Shown: positions 25,496 to 35,570 of the stretch, piece after piece | How the letters are laid out: the number at the start of each line of letters is the position of its first letter | Numbering within the stretch: the first letter of the stretch is position 1 | Assembly: GCF_000935125.1 (NCBI RefSeq) | Contig: NZ_JRKI01000003.1 | Coordinates: 372,001-436,000, forward strand | DNA: 64,000 nucleotides | Reading direction: 5' to 3' | Source of the DNA: Streptomyces natalensis ATCC 27448 | Lineage (GTDB): Bacteria > Actinomycetota > Actinomycetes > Streptomycetales > Streptomycetaceae | Translations under genes and position numbers: made by a program | Notes under the pieces: generated by a model | The model's input: only the letters and a program-made list of their open reading frames with translations | Databases searched by the model: none | Told to the model about the DNA's origin: nothing

Positions 25496-26449
25496 ATGCC
25501 CGCAGTGACCGTAGAGAATCCGCTGACCCTGCCGCGCGTGGCGGCTCCCGCCGTCTCGCAGGGCCGTCCCGTGCTGGCCGTCGCCACCGCTCCGAGCGGA
25601 TTCGAGGGCGAGGGCTTCCCGGTGCGTCGTGCGTTCGCCGGCATCGACTACACCTATCTGGACCCGTTCATCATGATGGACCAGATGGGTGAGGTGGAGT
25701 ACGCGCCCGGAGAGCCCAAGGGCACGCCCTGGCATCCGCACCGTGGCTTCGAGACCGTCACCTACCTGATCGACGGCACCTTTGTGCACCGTGACTCGCA
25801 CGGTGGCGGCGGGGTCATCAACGGCGGCGACACCCAGTGGATGACGGCCGGCTCCGGCCTGCTGCACATCGAGGCGCCGCCGGAGTCCCTGGTCATGTCC
25901 GGCGGGCTCTTCCACGGCCTCCAGCTGTGGGTGAACCTGCCCAAGAGCGACAAGATGATGGCCCCCCGCTACCAGGACATCGGCGGCGGCCAGGTCAAGC
26001 TGCTGACCTCGGCCGACGGCGGCGCCCTGCTGCGGCTGATCGCCGGTGAGATCGACGGCCACCAGGGGCCGGGCATCACCCATACGCCGATCACGATGAT
26101 GCATGTGACGGTGAACCCGGGCGCCGAGGTGACCCTGCCGTGGCGCACGGACTTCAATGCGCTCGCCTACGCCCTGGCCGGACGCGGCACGGCCGGTGCA
26201 CAGGGCCGCCCGTTCCGGATGGGGCAGGCGGTGGTGTTCGGTGACGGAGACTCGCTCACGATCCGGGCGGACGACTCCCAGGAGTCGCGCAGCCCGAACT
26301 TCGAGGTGGTACTGCTCGGCGGGCTTCCGATCCGTGAGCCGATGATGCACTACGGCCCGTTCGTGATGAACACCCACGCCGAACTGGCCCAGGCCTTCGA
26401 GGACTTCCAGGCCGGAAGGCTCGGGACGATCCCCGCCGACGCGCGCTGA
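25496..26449 (+). CDS. Pirin-family protein
   Basis: The 317-residue bicupin starts at ATG 25496 behind GAGGAGG. The N-terminal cupin keeps the metal-binding pattern PWHPHRGFETVTYLIDG with a later GDTQWMTAGSGLLHIEAPP, and a second cupin with ALAGRGTAGAQG follows. Bacterial pirins bind iron; some have quercetinase activity and others bind pyruvate dehydrogenase E1. The upstream A/T-rich dyad suggests oxidant- or quinone-induced expression. parS sites 7 and 8 follow the stop. Confidence 0.9.
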   Translation: MPAVTVENPLTLPRVAAPAVSQGRPVLAVATAPSGFEGEGFPVRRAFAGIDYTYLDPFIMMDQMGEVEYAPGEPKGTPWHPHRGFETVTYLIDGTFVHRDSHGGGGVINGGDTQWMTAGSGLLHIEAPPESLVMSGGLFHGLQLWVNLPKSDKMMAPRYQDIGGGQVKLLTSADGGALLRLIAGEIDGHQGPGITHTPITMMHVTVNPGAEVTLPWRTDFNALAYALAGRGTAGAQGRPFRMGQAVVFGDGDSLTIRADDSQESRSPNFEVVLLGGLPIREPMMHYGPFVMNTHAELAQAFEDFQAGRLGTIPADAR

Positions 26450-26479
26450 TACGGCGGCAGATCAGCCGGCAGGGGCGAT

Positions 26480-26493
26480 GTTTCACGTGAAAC
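26480..26493. other. parS: parS site 7
   Basis: Exact GTTTCACGTGAAAC, flanked by GGGGCGAT and CACCGCCCC arms with one mismatch. It sits 30 bp after the pirin stop. Confidence 0.9.
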
Positions 26494-26502
26494 ACCGCCC
26501 CT

Positions 26503-26516
26503 GTTTCACGTGAAAC
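26503..26516. other. parS: parS site 8
   Basis: Exact GTTTCACGTGAAAC, 23 bp from site 7 and about 60 bp before the AI-2E family gene. This pair lies between codirectional genes. It is the last copy before a 17-kb stretch without any. Confidence 0.9.
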
Positions 26517-26574
26517 ATCGCCCAGCCCGTCGCGGGCTCCGCGTCCGGGCTGCTGTGCGTGGTGGACTGGTCCG

Positions 26575-27714
26575 GTGCGAAACGACTCTGAGGCGGAACA
26601 GCCGCTGCTGCCCATCGAAGCCCGTCGGGCCGGGGCCTGGTGTGTGGTGGGGCTGCTGGTCTCGTCCGTGCTGGCGGTCGGGGTGTGGCTGTGCGTCGAG
26701 CTGAGCGCGGCGGTCACTCCGGTACTGCTGGCGCTGCTGGGCAGCGGCTTGCTCGGGCCGCTCTACCGGCGGCTGGTGCGGATGCGGCTCAACCGTTCCC
26801 TGGCGGCCGGGCTGACCTGTGCCGTTCTGATGATCGTGGTCGGTGGCGCGGGCTACATCGTGGTCAGCGCGCTGATCGACAGCGGTGACCAGATCATCGC
26901 GTCGCTCAAGCAGGCCGCCAAGGACCTCTCCACCTACTTCGGTACGGCGGGGACCTCGCTCAACGACCTCGCCACCAACGCCAAGGACCTGGTCAGCAAG
27001 TTCGGCAGCACCGCGGCCTCCGGCCTGCTGGCCGGCTTCAGCGTCGTCGGCCAGGCCATCGCCGCGGGCGTCCTCGCCCTGCTGCTGACGTTCTTCTTCC
27101 TGCGCGACTCGGACAAGGCCGTGGGCGCGCTGCACGACTGGGCGCCCGGCCGCTCCGCACCACAGCTGGAGCGGATGGCCCGCCGGGGTTTCCAGGCCAT
27201 CGAGGGCTTCATGCGCGGCACCACCTTCATCGCGCTGATCGACGCCCTCGCCATCACCATCGGACTGCTGATCCTTCAGGTGCCCGGAGCCGTCGGGCTG
27301 GGCGCGCTGGTCTTCGTCGGCGCCTACATCCCCTACCTCGGCGCCTTCATCTCGGGCGCGGTGGCGATCCTGGTCGCACTGGCCGACCGGGGCTTCGTGA
27401 TCGCGCTCTGGACGCTCGGCGTCGTCCTGGCGGTGCAGGTCTTGGAGGGCCATGTCCTGCAACCGATGATCCAGAGCCGTACGGTCCAGATGCACCCCGC
27501 GATCGTGATGCTGGCGATCACCGCGGGTGCCAGCGTCGCCGGCGTCCTCGGCATGCTGCTGTCCGTACCGCTGACCGCCGCCGTCTGCGGTGTGCTCCAC
27601 GAGCTGCGCGGGCACTACGCGGCGGGCTCCGGCACGGACGGACCGGAGGCATCCGGCGCGCCCGGATCCAGCGGCGGCGGGCCGCCGTCCCCGCCGTCCC
27701 CCGCGTCCTCGTAG
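26575..27714 (+). CDS. AI-2E family transporter-like permease
   Basis: The 379-residue membrane protein starts at GTG 26575. It has about 7-8 helices, the family LGPLYRRLVRMRL loop after the first pair, and the conserved core FFLRDSDKAVG, GALVFVGAYIPYLGAFISG, VLEGHVLQPMIQSRTVQMHP. Relatives include TqsA and many putative permeases or Na/H antiporters; despite the name, few export AI-2. The C-terminal 30 residues are Gly/Ser/Pro-rich and are encoded over the end of the next, convergent gene (100-bp overlap). Confidence 0.85.
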   Translation: MRNDSEAEQPLLPIEARRAGAWCVVGLLVSSVLAVGVWLCVELSAAVTPVLLALLGSGLLGPLYRRLVRMRLNRSLAAGLTCAVLMIVVGGAGYIVVSALIDSGDQIIASLKQAAKDLSTYFGTAGTSLNDLATNAKDLVSKFGSTAASGLLAGFSVVGQAIAAGVLALLLTFFFLRDSDKAVGALHDWAPGRSAPQLERMARRGFQAIEGFMRGTTFIALIDALAITIGLLILQVPGAVGLGALVFVGAYIPYLGAFISGAVAILVALADRGFVIALWTLGVVLAVQVLEGHVLQPMIQSRTVQMHPAIVMLAITAGASVAGVLGMLLSVPLTAAVCGVLHELRGHYAAGSGTDGPEASGAPGSSGGGPPSPPSPASS

Positions 27715-29801
27715 AGCTCGAACCACGTCGACTTGCCGTCCCCACGCGGATCCACGCCCCACGCCCCGGCCAGCAGCTCCAGCAGCATCAGACCGCGCCC
27801 CGACGACGCCAGTTCGCCGGGGCTGCGGCGGTGCGGAAGCTCATCGCTGCCGTCGGCAACATCGACCCGTATGCGGCGGGCGCCCCGCTCGCCGGAGATC
27901 TCGGCGACCAGCAGGGCATCGCCGTCGGTGTGCATCAGGACGTTGGTGACCATCTCGGAGACCATCAGCACCGCCGAGTCCACCTGGTCCGGATCGGCCC
28001 AGTCGTGCAGCACGTCCCGGATCTGGGCGCGGGCCTGCGCTATCCGCTCCGGCTCGGCCTGCGCGACGGACAGCACGGCGCGCCGCACGGGCTGCACGAT
28101 CCGGCCGCCGGCCCCCACCCCGCAGCTGCCGCCCTCGCGATACAGCAGCAGCACCGCGATGTCGTCCTCACGGCGGTCCACCAGCGGCCCGGTGGTGTAG
28201 TGCGACGACGGCCCGTGGACGGCCTGGACCAGGGCATCGGCCATCTTCTCAAGGCCCTCGGGATCCGCCCCGCCGTCGTACGCCTCGATGATCGCGCGCA
28301 GCCGCGCCCAGCCGGTCTCCAGATCGTGGCCGCCGGTCTCGATCAGCCCGTCCGTGCACACCAGCATCGTCTCGCCGGGCTCCAGCACGAACCTGGTCGT
28401 GGGGTAGTCGGTGTCCGGATCGATGCCCAGCGGCAGCCCGCCCGCGGTCGGGCGCACCAGCAGCGTGCCGTCGCCCAGCCGCACCGCCGGATCGGGATGA
28501 CCGGCCCGCGCGACGTCCAGCAGCCCGGTCGCCGGGTCCACCTCGATGTACAGGCAGGTCGCAAAGCGCGGATCGCCCTGACCGCGGGCCCCGGTCTCGT
28601 TGATCCCGGCCAGGAAGCGGGAGGCGCGGGAGAGCACCGCATCGGGGTGGTGTCCTTCGGAGGCGTACGCGCGCAGGGCGATCCGCAGCTGTCCCATCAG
28701 CCCCGCGGCCCGTACGTCATGACCCTGGACGTCCCCGATGACCAGCGCGGTCCGCCCGGACGGCAGCGGGATCATGTCGTACCAGTCGCCGCCCACCTCC
28801 AGCCCGCCGCCGGTCGGCACATACCGCGCCGCCACCGACATCCCCGGGATGTCCGGCTGCACCGTCGGCATCATGCTGCGTTGCAGCCCGACCGACAGCT
28901 CCTGCTGCGACTCCTGCACCCCGGCCCTGGCCAGCGCCTGCGCCAGCATCCGGGCCACGGTGGTGAGCACCGAGCGCTCGTCCGGCGAGAAGGTGACCGG
29001 CTGCGCGAACCCCGCCATCCAGGCCCCGATCGTCCGCCCGGCATTCACCAGCGGCAGAAACGCCCAGGAGGTCCGCCCGAAGGGGGCGGCCAGCGGCCAG
29101 GTGCGGGGATAGCGGCGGCGGTAGTCCTCCGGCGTGGGCAGATAGATCGCCCGGCCGGTGCGGATGACCTCGGCGGCCGGATATTCGGTGGCCAGCGGCA
29201 TGTCCATGAACGGCCGCTCGTCGCCCGGCTCGTGGCCGTGATGCCCGATGACCGAGATCCGGTCACCCTCGATGCCGAAGACCGCCAGGCCGTCCGGCAT
29301 GAAGCCGGGCATGGACAGCCCGGCCGCCACCCGCAGCACCTCGGCGGTCGACCGCGCCTCGGCCAGTGCCCGCCCCGCGTCCAGCAGGAACGCCTCGCGC
29401 GAACGCCGCCAGTCGCCGGTGACGGGGGTGTGCGCGGCGGAGGAGCCGGGGTGCGCCTCGGGGACCTCCTGGAGCGTGCCGACCAGCTCGAAATCGCCGT
29501 TCACCAGCCGCGGCCGGGAGCGGGTGCGCACGATCCGCAGCACCCGGCCCCGCTCGTCCACGATGCGCAGCCGCGCCTCGGCGACCGTCTCCTCGGAGAC
29601 CGCCAGCTGCACCACCCCGTTGATCTCCGCGAAGTCGACGGGATGAAAACGGGAGCGTACGGCGGCCTCACTGAGCTCCACGGGCTTCGCGGGCAGCCCC
29701 AGCAGCCGGGCGGCTTCGCCGTCGAGCGTCACCCGTCCCGAGGCGTTGTCCCAGCGCCACAGGCCGGTCGCGATGGCGGCCAAGAGCTCCTTGGTGCGCA
29801 T
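27615..29801 (-). CDS. SpoIIE-type phosphatase with PAS, GAF and anti-sigma-type ATPase domains
   Basis: The 728-residue protein has four domains in order. They are PAS-like (1-115, TGLWRWDNASGRVTLD), GAF (about 140-305, FLPLVNAGRTIGAWMAGF), PP2C/SpoIIE phosphatase (about 335-555, GGDWYDMIPLPSGRTALVIGDVQGHD with metal Asp residues, and FDDRREDDIAVLLL-like DRREDDIAVLLL), and a HATPase_c domain of the RsbW type (about 580-705, SEMVTNVLMHTDG, GRGLMLLELLAG). A phosphatase and a kinase for an anti-anti-sigma factor in one chain suggest a partner-switching stress regulator. The C-terminal tail is low in complexity and overlaps the convergent permease gene. Confidence 0.9.
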   Translation of the reverse strand: MRTKELLAAIATGLWRWDNASGRVTLDGEAARLLGLPAKPVELSEAAVRSRFHPVDFAEINGVVQLAVSEETVAEARLRIVDERGRVLRIVRTRSRPRLVNGDFELVGTLQEVPEAHPGSSAAHTPVTGDWRRSREAFLLDAGRALAEARSTAEVLRVAAGLSMPGFMPDGLAVFGIEGDRISVIGHHGHEPGDERPFMDMPLATEYPAAEVIRTGRAIYLPTPEDYRRRYPRTWPLAAPFGRTSWAFLPLVNAGRTIGAWMAGFAQPVTFSPDERSVLTTVARMLAQALARAGVQESQQELSVGLQRSMMPTVQPDIPGMSVAARYVPTGGGLEVGGDWYDMIPLPSGRTALVIGDVQGHDVRAAGLMGQLRIALRAYASEGHHPDAVLSRASRFLAGINETGARGQGDPRFATCLYIEVDPATGLLDVARAGHPDPAVRLGDGTLLVRPTAGGLPLGIDPDTDYPTTRFVLEPGETMLVCTDGLIETGGHDLETGWARLRAIIEAYDGGADPEGLEKMADALVQAVHGPSSHYTTGPLVDRREDDIAVLLLYREGGSCGVGAGGRIVQPVRRAVLSVAQAEPERIAQARAQIRDVLHDWADPDQVDSAVLMVSEMVTNVLMHTDGDALLVAEISGERGARRIRVDVADGSDELPHRRSPGELASSGRGLMLLELLAGAWGVDPRGDGKSTWFELYEDAGDGGDGGPPPLDPGAPDASGPSVPEPAA

Positions 29802-30116
29802 TGCCTCACTTTAGGCGGGTTCGGCGGAGCCCGACCAGCGAGCCCCGGCGGGACACGGCCGGTGAGCCGGACCCGGCCATCGTCCCAGCCGCGGCGGTCC
29901 GCCTCACCTCAGCGGCGGTGTGCCTCGCCCCTGAGAACGGCGTTCCGCCCATGTCAATGAAGCGGGGCGGGCAGGGACGGTAACCTGGAGCGGTTATGTC
30001 AATCCTGGGGTGGCCTTTCGGGTGATCCACGGGGCGGGCGACCGGGCATCTGCATGCGCCCTGTGGTCGGCCCTCCCACAAACTCCCCACCTCGATCGCG
30101 ACGACTTGGATGAGCG
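29802..30116. promoter_or_regulatory. Divergent region upstream of aspS
   Basis: 315 bp between the SpoIIE-type gene start (minus) and aspS (plus). It holds no gene and no tRNA. It must contain both promoters. The plus-strand part from about 29980 to 30110 is a likely aspS leader, but I see no T-box or other recognised riboswitch. Confidence 0.4.
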
Positions 30117-31904
30117 ATGCATCGGTACCGGTCCCATAACTGCGGCGAGCTCCGGGCCGCGGACGTCGACACGGACGTCCGCCTCAGCGGCTGGCTGCAC
30201 AATCGACGTGACCTGGGCGGCATCCTCTTCATCGATCTGCGCGACCACCACGGCATCACGCAGCTCGTCGCCCGCCCCGGCACCCCGGCCGCCGAGGCGC
30301 TGGACAAGCTGACGAAGGAGACGGTCGTCCGCGTGGACGGCAAGGTCGTCTCGCGCGGCGCCGACAACGTGAACCCGGAGCTGCCCACCGGCGAGGTCGA
30401 GATCGAGGTCACGGAGGTCGAGATCCTCGGCGCCGCCGAGCAGATCCCCTTCACGATCAACGCGGACGACGGCGTCAACGAGGAGAAGCGCCTCGAGTAC
30501 CGCTTCCTCGACCTGCGCCGCGAGCGGATGCACCGCAACATCATGCTGCGCACCGCGGTGATCTCCGCCATCCGCCACAAGATGGTCGCGCTCGGCTTCA
30601 ACGAGATGGCCACGCCGATCCTGTCGGCGACCTCCCCCGAGGGCGCCCGCGACTTCCTGGTCCCCTCCCGCCTGCACGCCGGCAAGTTCTACGCGCTGCC
30701 GCAGGCCCCCCAGCAGTTCAAGCAGCTGCTGATGATCGCCGGATTCGACCGCTACTTCCAGATCGCGCCCTGCTTCCGCGACGAGGACGCCCGCGCCGAC
30801 CGTTCGCCCGGCGAGTTCTACCAGCTCGACGTCGAGATGAGCTTCGTCGAGCAGGAAGACGTGTTCCGGCCCGTCGAGCAGCTCATGACCGAGCTGTTCA
30901 CCGAGTTCGGCAACGGCCGCAAGGTCACCTCGCCCTTCCCGCGCATCCCGTTCCGCGAGGCGATGCTCAAGTACGGCTCCGACAAGCCGGACCTGCGCGC
31001 CGAGCTGGAGCTGGTGGACGTCTCCGAGGTCTTCGCGGGCTCCGGCTTCAAGGCGTTCGCGGGCAAGCACGTCCGTGCCCTGGCCGTGCCGGACACCGCC
31101 GGCCAGCCGCGGAAGTTCTTCGACCAGCTGGGTGACTTCGCCGTCCAGCAGGGCGCCAAGGGCCTGGCCTGGGTCCGTGTCGGCGACGACAGCGCGCTGA
31201 CCGGCCCGATCGCCAAGTTCCTCACCGAGGACGACATCAAGTCGCTGGTCGACGCGCTGGACCTCAAGCCCGGCCACGCCGTCTTCTTCGGCGCCGGCGA
31301 CTTCGACGAGGTCTCCAAGATCATGGGCGCGGTCCGCGTCGAGGCCGCCAAGCGCGCCGGTCACTTCGTCGACGACGAGTTCCGCTTCTGCTGGATCGTC
31401 GACTTCCCGATGTTCGAGAAGAACGCGGACACCGGCGCGATCGAGTTCTCGCACAACCCGTTCTCCATGCCGCAGGGCGGCCTGGAGGCGCTGGAGACCA
31501 AGGACCCGCTGGACATCCTGGCCTGGCAGTACGACATCGTCTGCAACGGCACCGAGCTGTCCTCCGGCGCGATCCGTAACCACGAGCCCGAGGTCATGTA
31601 CAAGGCGTTCGGGATCGCCGGCTACGACAAGGAGACCGTCGAGGCCGAGTTCGGCGGCATGCTCCGTGCCTTCAAGTTCGGCGCCCCGCCGCACGGTGGT
31701 ATCGCCCCCGGCGTCGACCGCATCGTCATGCTGCTGGCCGACGAGCCCAACATCCGCGAGACCATCGCGTTCCCGCTCAATGGCAACGCCCAGGACCTGC
31801 TGATGGGCGCCCCGAGCGAGGTCGACGAGGCCCGGCTCAAGGAGCTGCACCTGAGCATCCGTACGGGCCCGGCGAAGCCGACGCCGTACAAGCCGACCAA
31901 GTGA
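30117..31904 (+). CDS. aspS: Aspartyl-tRNA synthetase
   Basis: The 595-residue class IIb synthetase charges tRNA(Asp). The N-terminal OB-fold anticodon domain starts [13 protein letters not shown]. Motif 2 is [19 protein letters not shown] and motif 3 is [17 protein letters not shown] bacterial GAD insertion lies between them (about residues 290-420, [11 protein letters not shown]). Length and order match bacterial AspRS. Whether it also charges tRNA(Asn) cannot be told here. A clear terminator follows. Confidence 0.97.
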   Translation: MHRYRSHNCGELRAADVDTDVRLSGWLHNRRDLGGILFIDLRDHHGITQLVARPGTPAAEALDKLTKETVVRVDGKVVSRGADNVNPELPTGEVEIEVTEVEILGAAEQIPFTINADDGVNEEKRLEYRFLDLRRERMHRNIMLRTAVISAIRHKMVALGFNEMATPILSATSPEGARDFLVPSRLHAGKFYALPQAPQQFKQLLMIAGFDRYFQIAPCFRDEDARADRSPGEFYQLDVEMSFVEQEDVFRPVEQLMTELFTEFGNGRKVTSPFPRIPFREAMLKYGSDKPDLRAELELVDVSEVFAGSGFKAFAGKHVRALAVPDTAGQPRKFFDQLGDFAVQQGAKGLAWVRVGDDSALTGPIAKFLTEDDIKSLVDALDLKPGHAVFFGAGDFDEVSKIMGAVRVEAAKRAGHFVDDEFRFCWIVDFPMFEKNADTGAIEFSHNPFSMPQGGLEALETKDPLDILAWQYDIVCNGTELSSGAIRNHEPEVMYKAFGIAGYDKETVEAEFGGMLRAFKFGAPPHGGIAPGVDRIVMLLADEPNIRETIAFPLNGNAQDLLMGAPSEVDEARLKELHLSIRTGPAKPTPYKPTK

Positions 31905-31913
31905 CCTAAGGGG

Positions 31914-31948
31914 AAGGGCCCGGGACCGGTTGACGGTTCCGGGCCCTT
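31914..31948. terminator. aspS terminator
   Basis: 14-bp stem (31914-31927 with 31935-31948, one G-U pair) and a 7-base loop, ending in TTTC. It is placed 10 bp after the aspS stop. Confidence 0.85.
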
Positions 31949-32016
31949 TCTCGTACGGAAATGAGCTCCTGAACAGGCACGTTCCGTGCGGCGGCCGTCC
32001 CGCACGGCGCACGCGA

Positions 32017-32048
32017 ACGCCCCCGGACCGAACCCGGCCCGGGGGCGT
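32017..32048. terminator. metG terminator
   Basis: Perfect 10-bp stem ACGCCCCCGG (32017-32026) with 32039-32048 and a 12-base loop, about 25 bp beyond the minus-strand metG stop. Confidence 0.65.
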
Positions 32049-32071
32049 CGCTCACGTCGGTGAGGCGGCTG

Positions 32072-33787
32072 TTACGCCTCGTCGTCCCCGCCGAACCGCT
32101 CGCGGTAGGACTCCAGATCGTCCTCGCTGATCTTCGCGAAGAGCACCGGCGGCACGGTGAAGGGCGTCCCGGCCGGCACCGAGGCCAGCGCCTTCGCCTC
32201 CTCCGGGGAGACCCACTGCGCGGTGTCGTTCTCCAGGGAGAACGCCCCGCGCATCACCTGCGCCGAGGCCGGGATGAAGGGCTCGGAGACCACCGAGTAG
32301 AGGTGGATCAGGTTCATCGCCGTCCGCAGCGTCAGCGCCGCCGCGTCCTTGTCGGTCTTGATCTCCAGCCACGGGGCCTTCTCCTCAAGGTAGGAGTTGC
32401 CCGCGCTCCACAGGGCGCGCAGCGAGGCGGCCGCCTTGCGGAACTGAAGCGCCTCCATGTGGCCCTCGTACTCGGCCAGCAGTCCGGCGATCTCCTCGCC
32501 CAGCTTCTGCTCCGCCGCCCCGGCCTCCGCGCCCGCCGGGACGTCGTCCCCGAACCGCTTGCGGGAGAAGGACAGGACGCGGTTGACGAAGTTCCCGAGC
32601 GTGTCGGCGAGGTCCTTGTTCACCGACGAGGAGAACAGCTCCCAGGTGAAGGACGTGTCGTCCGACTCGGGGGCGTTGGCGATCAGGAAGTAGCGCCAGT
32701 AGTCGGCCGGCAGCAGCTCCAGCGCCGCGTCGGTGAAGATGCCGCGCCGCTGGGAGGTGGAGAACTTCCCGCCGTAGTAGTTCAGCCAGTTGAAGGCCTT
32801 GAGGAAGTCGACCTTCTTCCACGGCTCCCGGGTGCCGATCTGCGTCGCCGGGAACATCACGCTGTGGAACGGCACATTGTCCTTGGCCATGAATTCCGTG
32901 TACCGGACGTCATCGGCCTCGTACCACCACGAGGTGTAGTCCCGCTCGTCCGGCGCCTGGTCCGACCACTCCTTCGTCGCGCCGATGTACTCGATCGGGG
33001 CGTCGAACCAGACGTAGAAGACCTTGCCGTCGGCCGCCAGCTCGGGCCACACATCGGCCGGCACCGGGACGCCCCAGTCCAGGTCGCGGGTGATGGCGCG
33101 GTCCTGGAGTCCCTCGGTCAGCCACTTGCGGGCGATGGACGAGGCCAGCGTCGGCCACTCCGCGCTGCTCTCGTCGATCCACCGCTCGACCTCGTGCTGG
33201 AGCTTCGACTGGAGCAGGAAGAGGTGCTTGGTCTCGCGCACCTCCAGCTCGCCGCTGCCGCTGATCGCCGACCGCGCCTCGATCAGATCGGTCGGGTCGA
33301 GCACCCGGGTGCAGTTCTCGCACTGGTCGCCGCGCGCCTTGTCGTAGCCGCAGTGCGGGCACGTACCGACGATGTAGCGGTCGGGCAGGAAGCGCTCATC
33401 GGCGATCGAGTAGACCTGCCGGATGGCCCGCTCCTCGATGAAGCCGTTCTCGTGCAGCTTGCGCGCGAAGCGCTGGGTCAGCTCGACGTTCTCCCGCGAC
33501 GAGCTCCGCCCGAAGTAGTCGAACCGCAGCCCGAAGCCCTCGTAGATCGCCTTCTGCTTGTCGTGCTGCTCCGCGCAGAACGCGGCGACCGACTGCCCGG
33601 CTTCCTTCGCGGCCAGCTCGGCCGGGGTGCCGTGCTCGTCCGTGGCGCAGATGTAGAGCACCTCGTGCCCGCGCTGCCGCAGATAGCGGGAATAGACATC
33701 GGCCGGGAGCATGGACCCCACCATGTTGCCCAGGTGCTTGATCCCGTTGATATACGGAAGGGCGCTGGTGATGAGGTGTCGAGCCAT
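32072..33787 (-). CDS. metG: Methionyl-tRNA synthetase
   Basis: The 571-residue class I synthetase starts [21 protein letters not shown], which carries the HIGH-type signature as HLGN. The Zn-binding insert is [17 protein letters not shown]. The KMSKS-type loop appears as KFSTSQRRG, usual for this MetRS group. The anticodon domain follows with [11 protein letters not shown]. No C-terminal tRNA-binding (EMAP-like) domain is present, so it is the short form. It is convergent with aspS, with separate terminators for each. Confidence 0.96.
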   Translation of the reverse strand: MARHLITSALPYINGIKHLGNMVGSMLPADVYSRYLRQRGHEVLYICATDEHGTPAELAAKEAGQSVAAFCAEQHDKQKAIYEGFGLRFDYFGRSSSRENVELTQRFARKLHENGFIEERAIRQVYSIADERFLPDRYIVGTCPHCGYDKARGDQCENCTRVLDPTDLIEARSAISGSGELEVRETKHLFLLQSKLQHEVERWIDESSAEWPTLASSIARKWLTEGLQDRAITRDLDWGVPVPADVWPELAADGKVFYVWFDAPIEYIGATKEWSDQAPDERDYTSWWYEADDVRYTEFMAKDNVPFHSVMFPATQIGTREPWKKVDFLKAFNWLNYYGGKFSTSQRRGIFTDAALELLPADYWRYFLIANAPESDDTSFTWELFSSSVNKDLADTLGNFVNRVLSFSRKRFGDDVPAGAEAGAAEQKLGEEIAGLLAEYEGHMEALQFRKAAASLRALWSAGNSYLEEKAPWLEIKTDKDAAALTLRTAMNLIHLYSVVSEPFIPASAQVMRGAFSLENDTAQWVSPEEAKALASVPAGTPFTVPPVLFAKISEDDLESYRERFGGDDEA

Positions 33788-33916
33788 TGCCGGCTGCTCC
33801 CAAGTCGCTACGGTGAGTGAGGGTTTGCTTTACCAAACGTCAATATCGTACTGGACTTGGGGTGGGGGGCCGCGCGGGCATTTTCCGGCGGATCCGGTGC
33901 GGGCAGGCGCTCGCGC

Positions 33917-35461
33917 TCACCGGCGGGCGTCCGAGGCGCTGGGCGCCGGCGCCGAGACGGGCGGCCTGGCGGCCCGGCCGGTGACCATCAGCCCCGCCAC
34001 CAGCGCGGCCAGCAGCATGATCGCCGAGCCCGCCCCGATCGCCACCGTGAACCCGTGCACCACCCCGTCCTTCACCAGCGCGCCCCGCGCTGCGGGAGGA
34101 AGGGGCCGGCCGGCGGTCCGCTGCGCCGCCTGTGACAGATGGACCGCGAGGTACGTCGCACTGGTCGAGGCGGCGATCGTGTTGAGCAGCGCCGTACCGA
34201 TCGAACCCCCCACCTGCTGCGAGGTGTTGACCGTGGCGGAGGTGACCCCGGAGTCCTGCGGTGCGACCCCGAACGTGGCCGTCGCCATCACCGGCATGAA
34301 GATCAGGCCCATCCCCAGCCCGACCAGCAGTTCGGCGGGCAGGACATGCGAGGCGTACGCGGAGCGGGCGGTCAGATACGTCAGCGAGTGCAGCCCGCCG
34401 GCGACGAGCAGCGCGCCGGGGACCATCAGCCACCGGGGTGCGAGGCGGTGCAGCAGCCGGGCGGAGATCTGCGTCGAGCCGATGACGATCGCCGCCGTCA
34501 TCGGCAGATAGGCGAGCCCCGTCTTCACCGGCGAATAGTCGAGCACGGTCTGCAGGTAATACGTCATGAACAGAAACATTCCGAACATGGCGATCGTCGT
34601 CAGCGCCATGGTCAGAAAGGCCCCGCCGCGATTCCGGTCGCGGACGATGTGCAGGGGCAGCAGCGGATATCGGGCCCGCGTCTGCCACCAGGCGAAAAGG
34701 GCGAGCAGCGCCACCCCGCCCGCCAGCAGCCCGACCACCCGGTCGTCACCCCAGCCGTGCGGTTCCGCCTCATTGCACGCGTAGACAATGGCGACGAGCC
34801 CGCCGCAACCGAGCAGTACGCCCACCACATCCAGCCGGGCCCCGTCCTTCTCGCGCTTGTCCCGCAGAAAGACCGTGGCGCCCGCGAGGGCGATCACGGC
34901 GACCGGAACGTTGACGTACAAACACCATCGCCACGTCAGGTACTCCGTCAGAACGCCCCCTGCGATCAGCCCGATGGCAGCGCCGCCGCCCGCAATGGCC
35001 CCGTAAATGCCGAACGCCTTGCTCCGTTCCCGGCCCTTGGTGAAAGTCGTGGTCAGAAGGGACAACGCGGACGGCGCCAGCAATGCCCCGAAAGCGCCCT
35101 GCAAGGCCCGCGCCCCGAACAACAAGCCGGCAGAGGTCGCCGCGCCGCCGAGTCCCGACGCCGCGGCGAATCCGACCAGCCCGACCATGAAAGTCCTTTT
35201 CCGCCCCACCAGATCGGCAATGCGCCCGCCCAGCAGCAGGAGCCCGCCGAAGGCGAGCGTGTAAGCGGTGATCACCCACTGCCGGTTCGCATCGGATATC
35301 CCCAGATCGTGCTGAGCCGAGGGAAGCGCGATATTCACGATCGTGGCGTCCAGGACGACCATGAGCTGGGCGATCGCGATGACGACGAGAGCCCACCAGC
35401 GGCGGGGATCGGGCGGCGCCGCCCAGCTCGGAAGAGGGCGAGGGTTTTCCGCCTGGCTCAT
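33917..35461 (-). CDS. MFS drug exporter, DHA2 (EmrB/QacA) family
   Basis: The 514-residue protein has about 14 membrane helices. The signature of the first helix is LMVVLDATIVNIALPSAQ (motif D1). Motif A is GGRIADLVGRKRTF and motif C is AIGLIAGGVLTEYLTWRW. Such proteins expel drugs or dyes with protons. No TetR gene lies beside it. The C terminus is an Ala/Pro/Ser tail. Confidence 0.9.
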   Translation of the reverse strand: MSQAENPRPLPSWAAPPDPRRWWALVVIAIAQLMVVLDATIVNIALPSAQHDLGISDANRQWVITAYTLAFGGLLLLGGRIADLVGRKRTFMVGLVGFAAASGLGGAATSAGLLFGARALQGAFGALLAPSALSLLTTTFTKGRERSKAFGIYGAIAGGGAAIGLIAGGVLTEYLTWRWCLYVNVPVAVIALAGATVFLRDKREKDGARLDVVGVLLGCGGLVAIVYACNEAEPHGWGDDRVVGLLAGGVALLALFAWWQTRARYPLLPLHIVRDRNRGGAFLTMALTTIAMFGMFLFMTYYLQTVLDYSPVKTGLAYLPMTAAIVIGSTQISARLLHRLAPRWLMVPGALLVAGGLHSLTYLTARSAYASHVLPAELLVGLGMGLIFMPVMATATFGVAPQDSGVTSATVNTSQQVGGSIGTALLNTIAASTSATYLAVHLSQAAQRTAGRPLPPAARGALVKDGVVHGFTVAIGAGSAIMLLAALVAGLMVTGRAARPPVSAPAPSASDARR

Positions 35462-35570
35462 CGCTATCCGCCTCCGCCGGTCGTCGGCCGGAGCACTTTC
35501 CTCAAAACAGCGTAGGCAGGCGGGGGCGAAAGCGCCTGGTGGCGGCCGCGGAGGGCGTTCAGCCGTCGTG

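Noticed and set aside
29994..32012. 672-residue frame opposite aspS
   Set aside because: aspS has all class II motifs on the plus strand; the opposite frame is a shadow.
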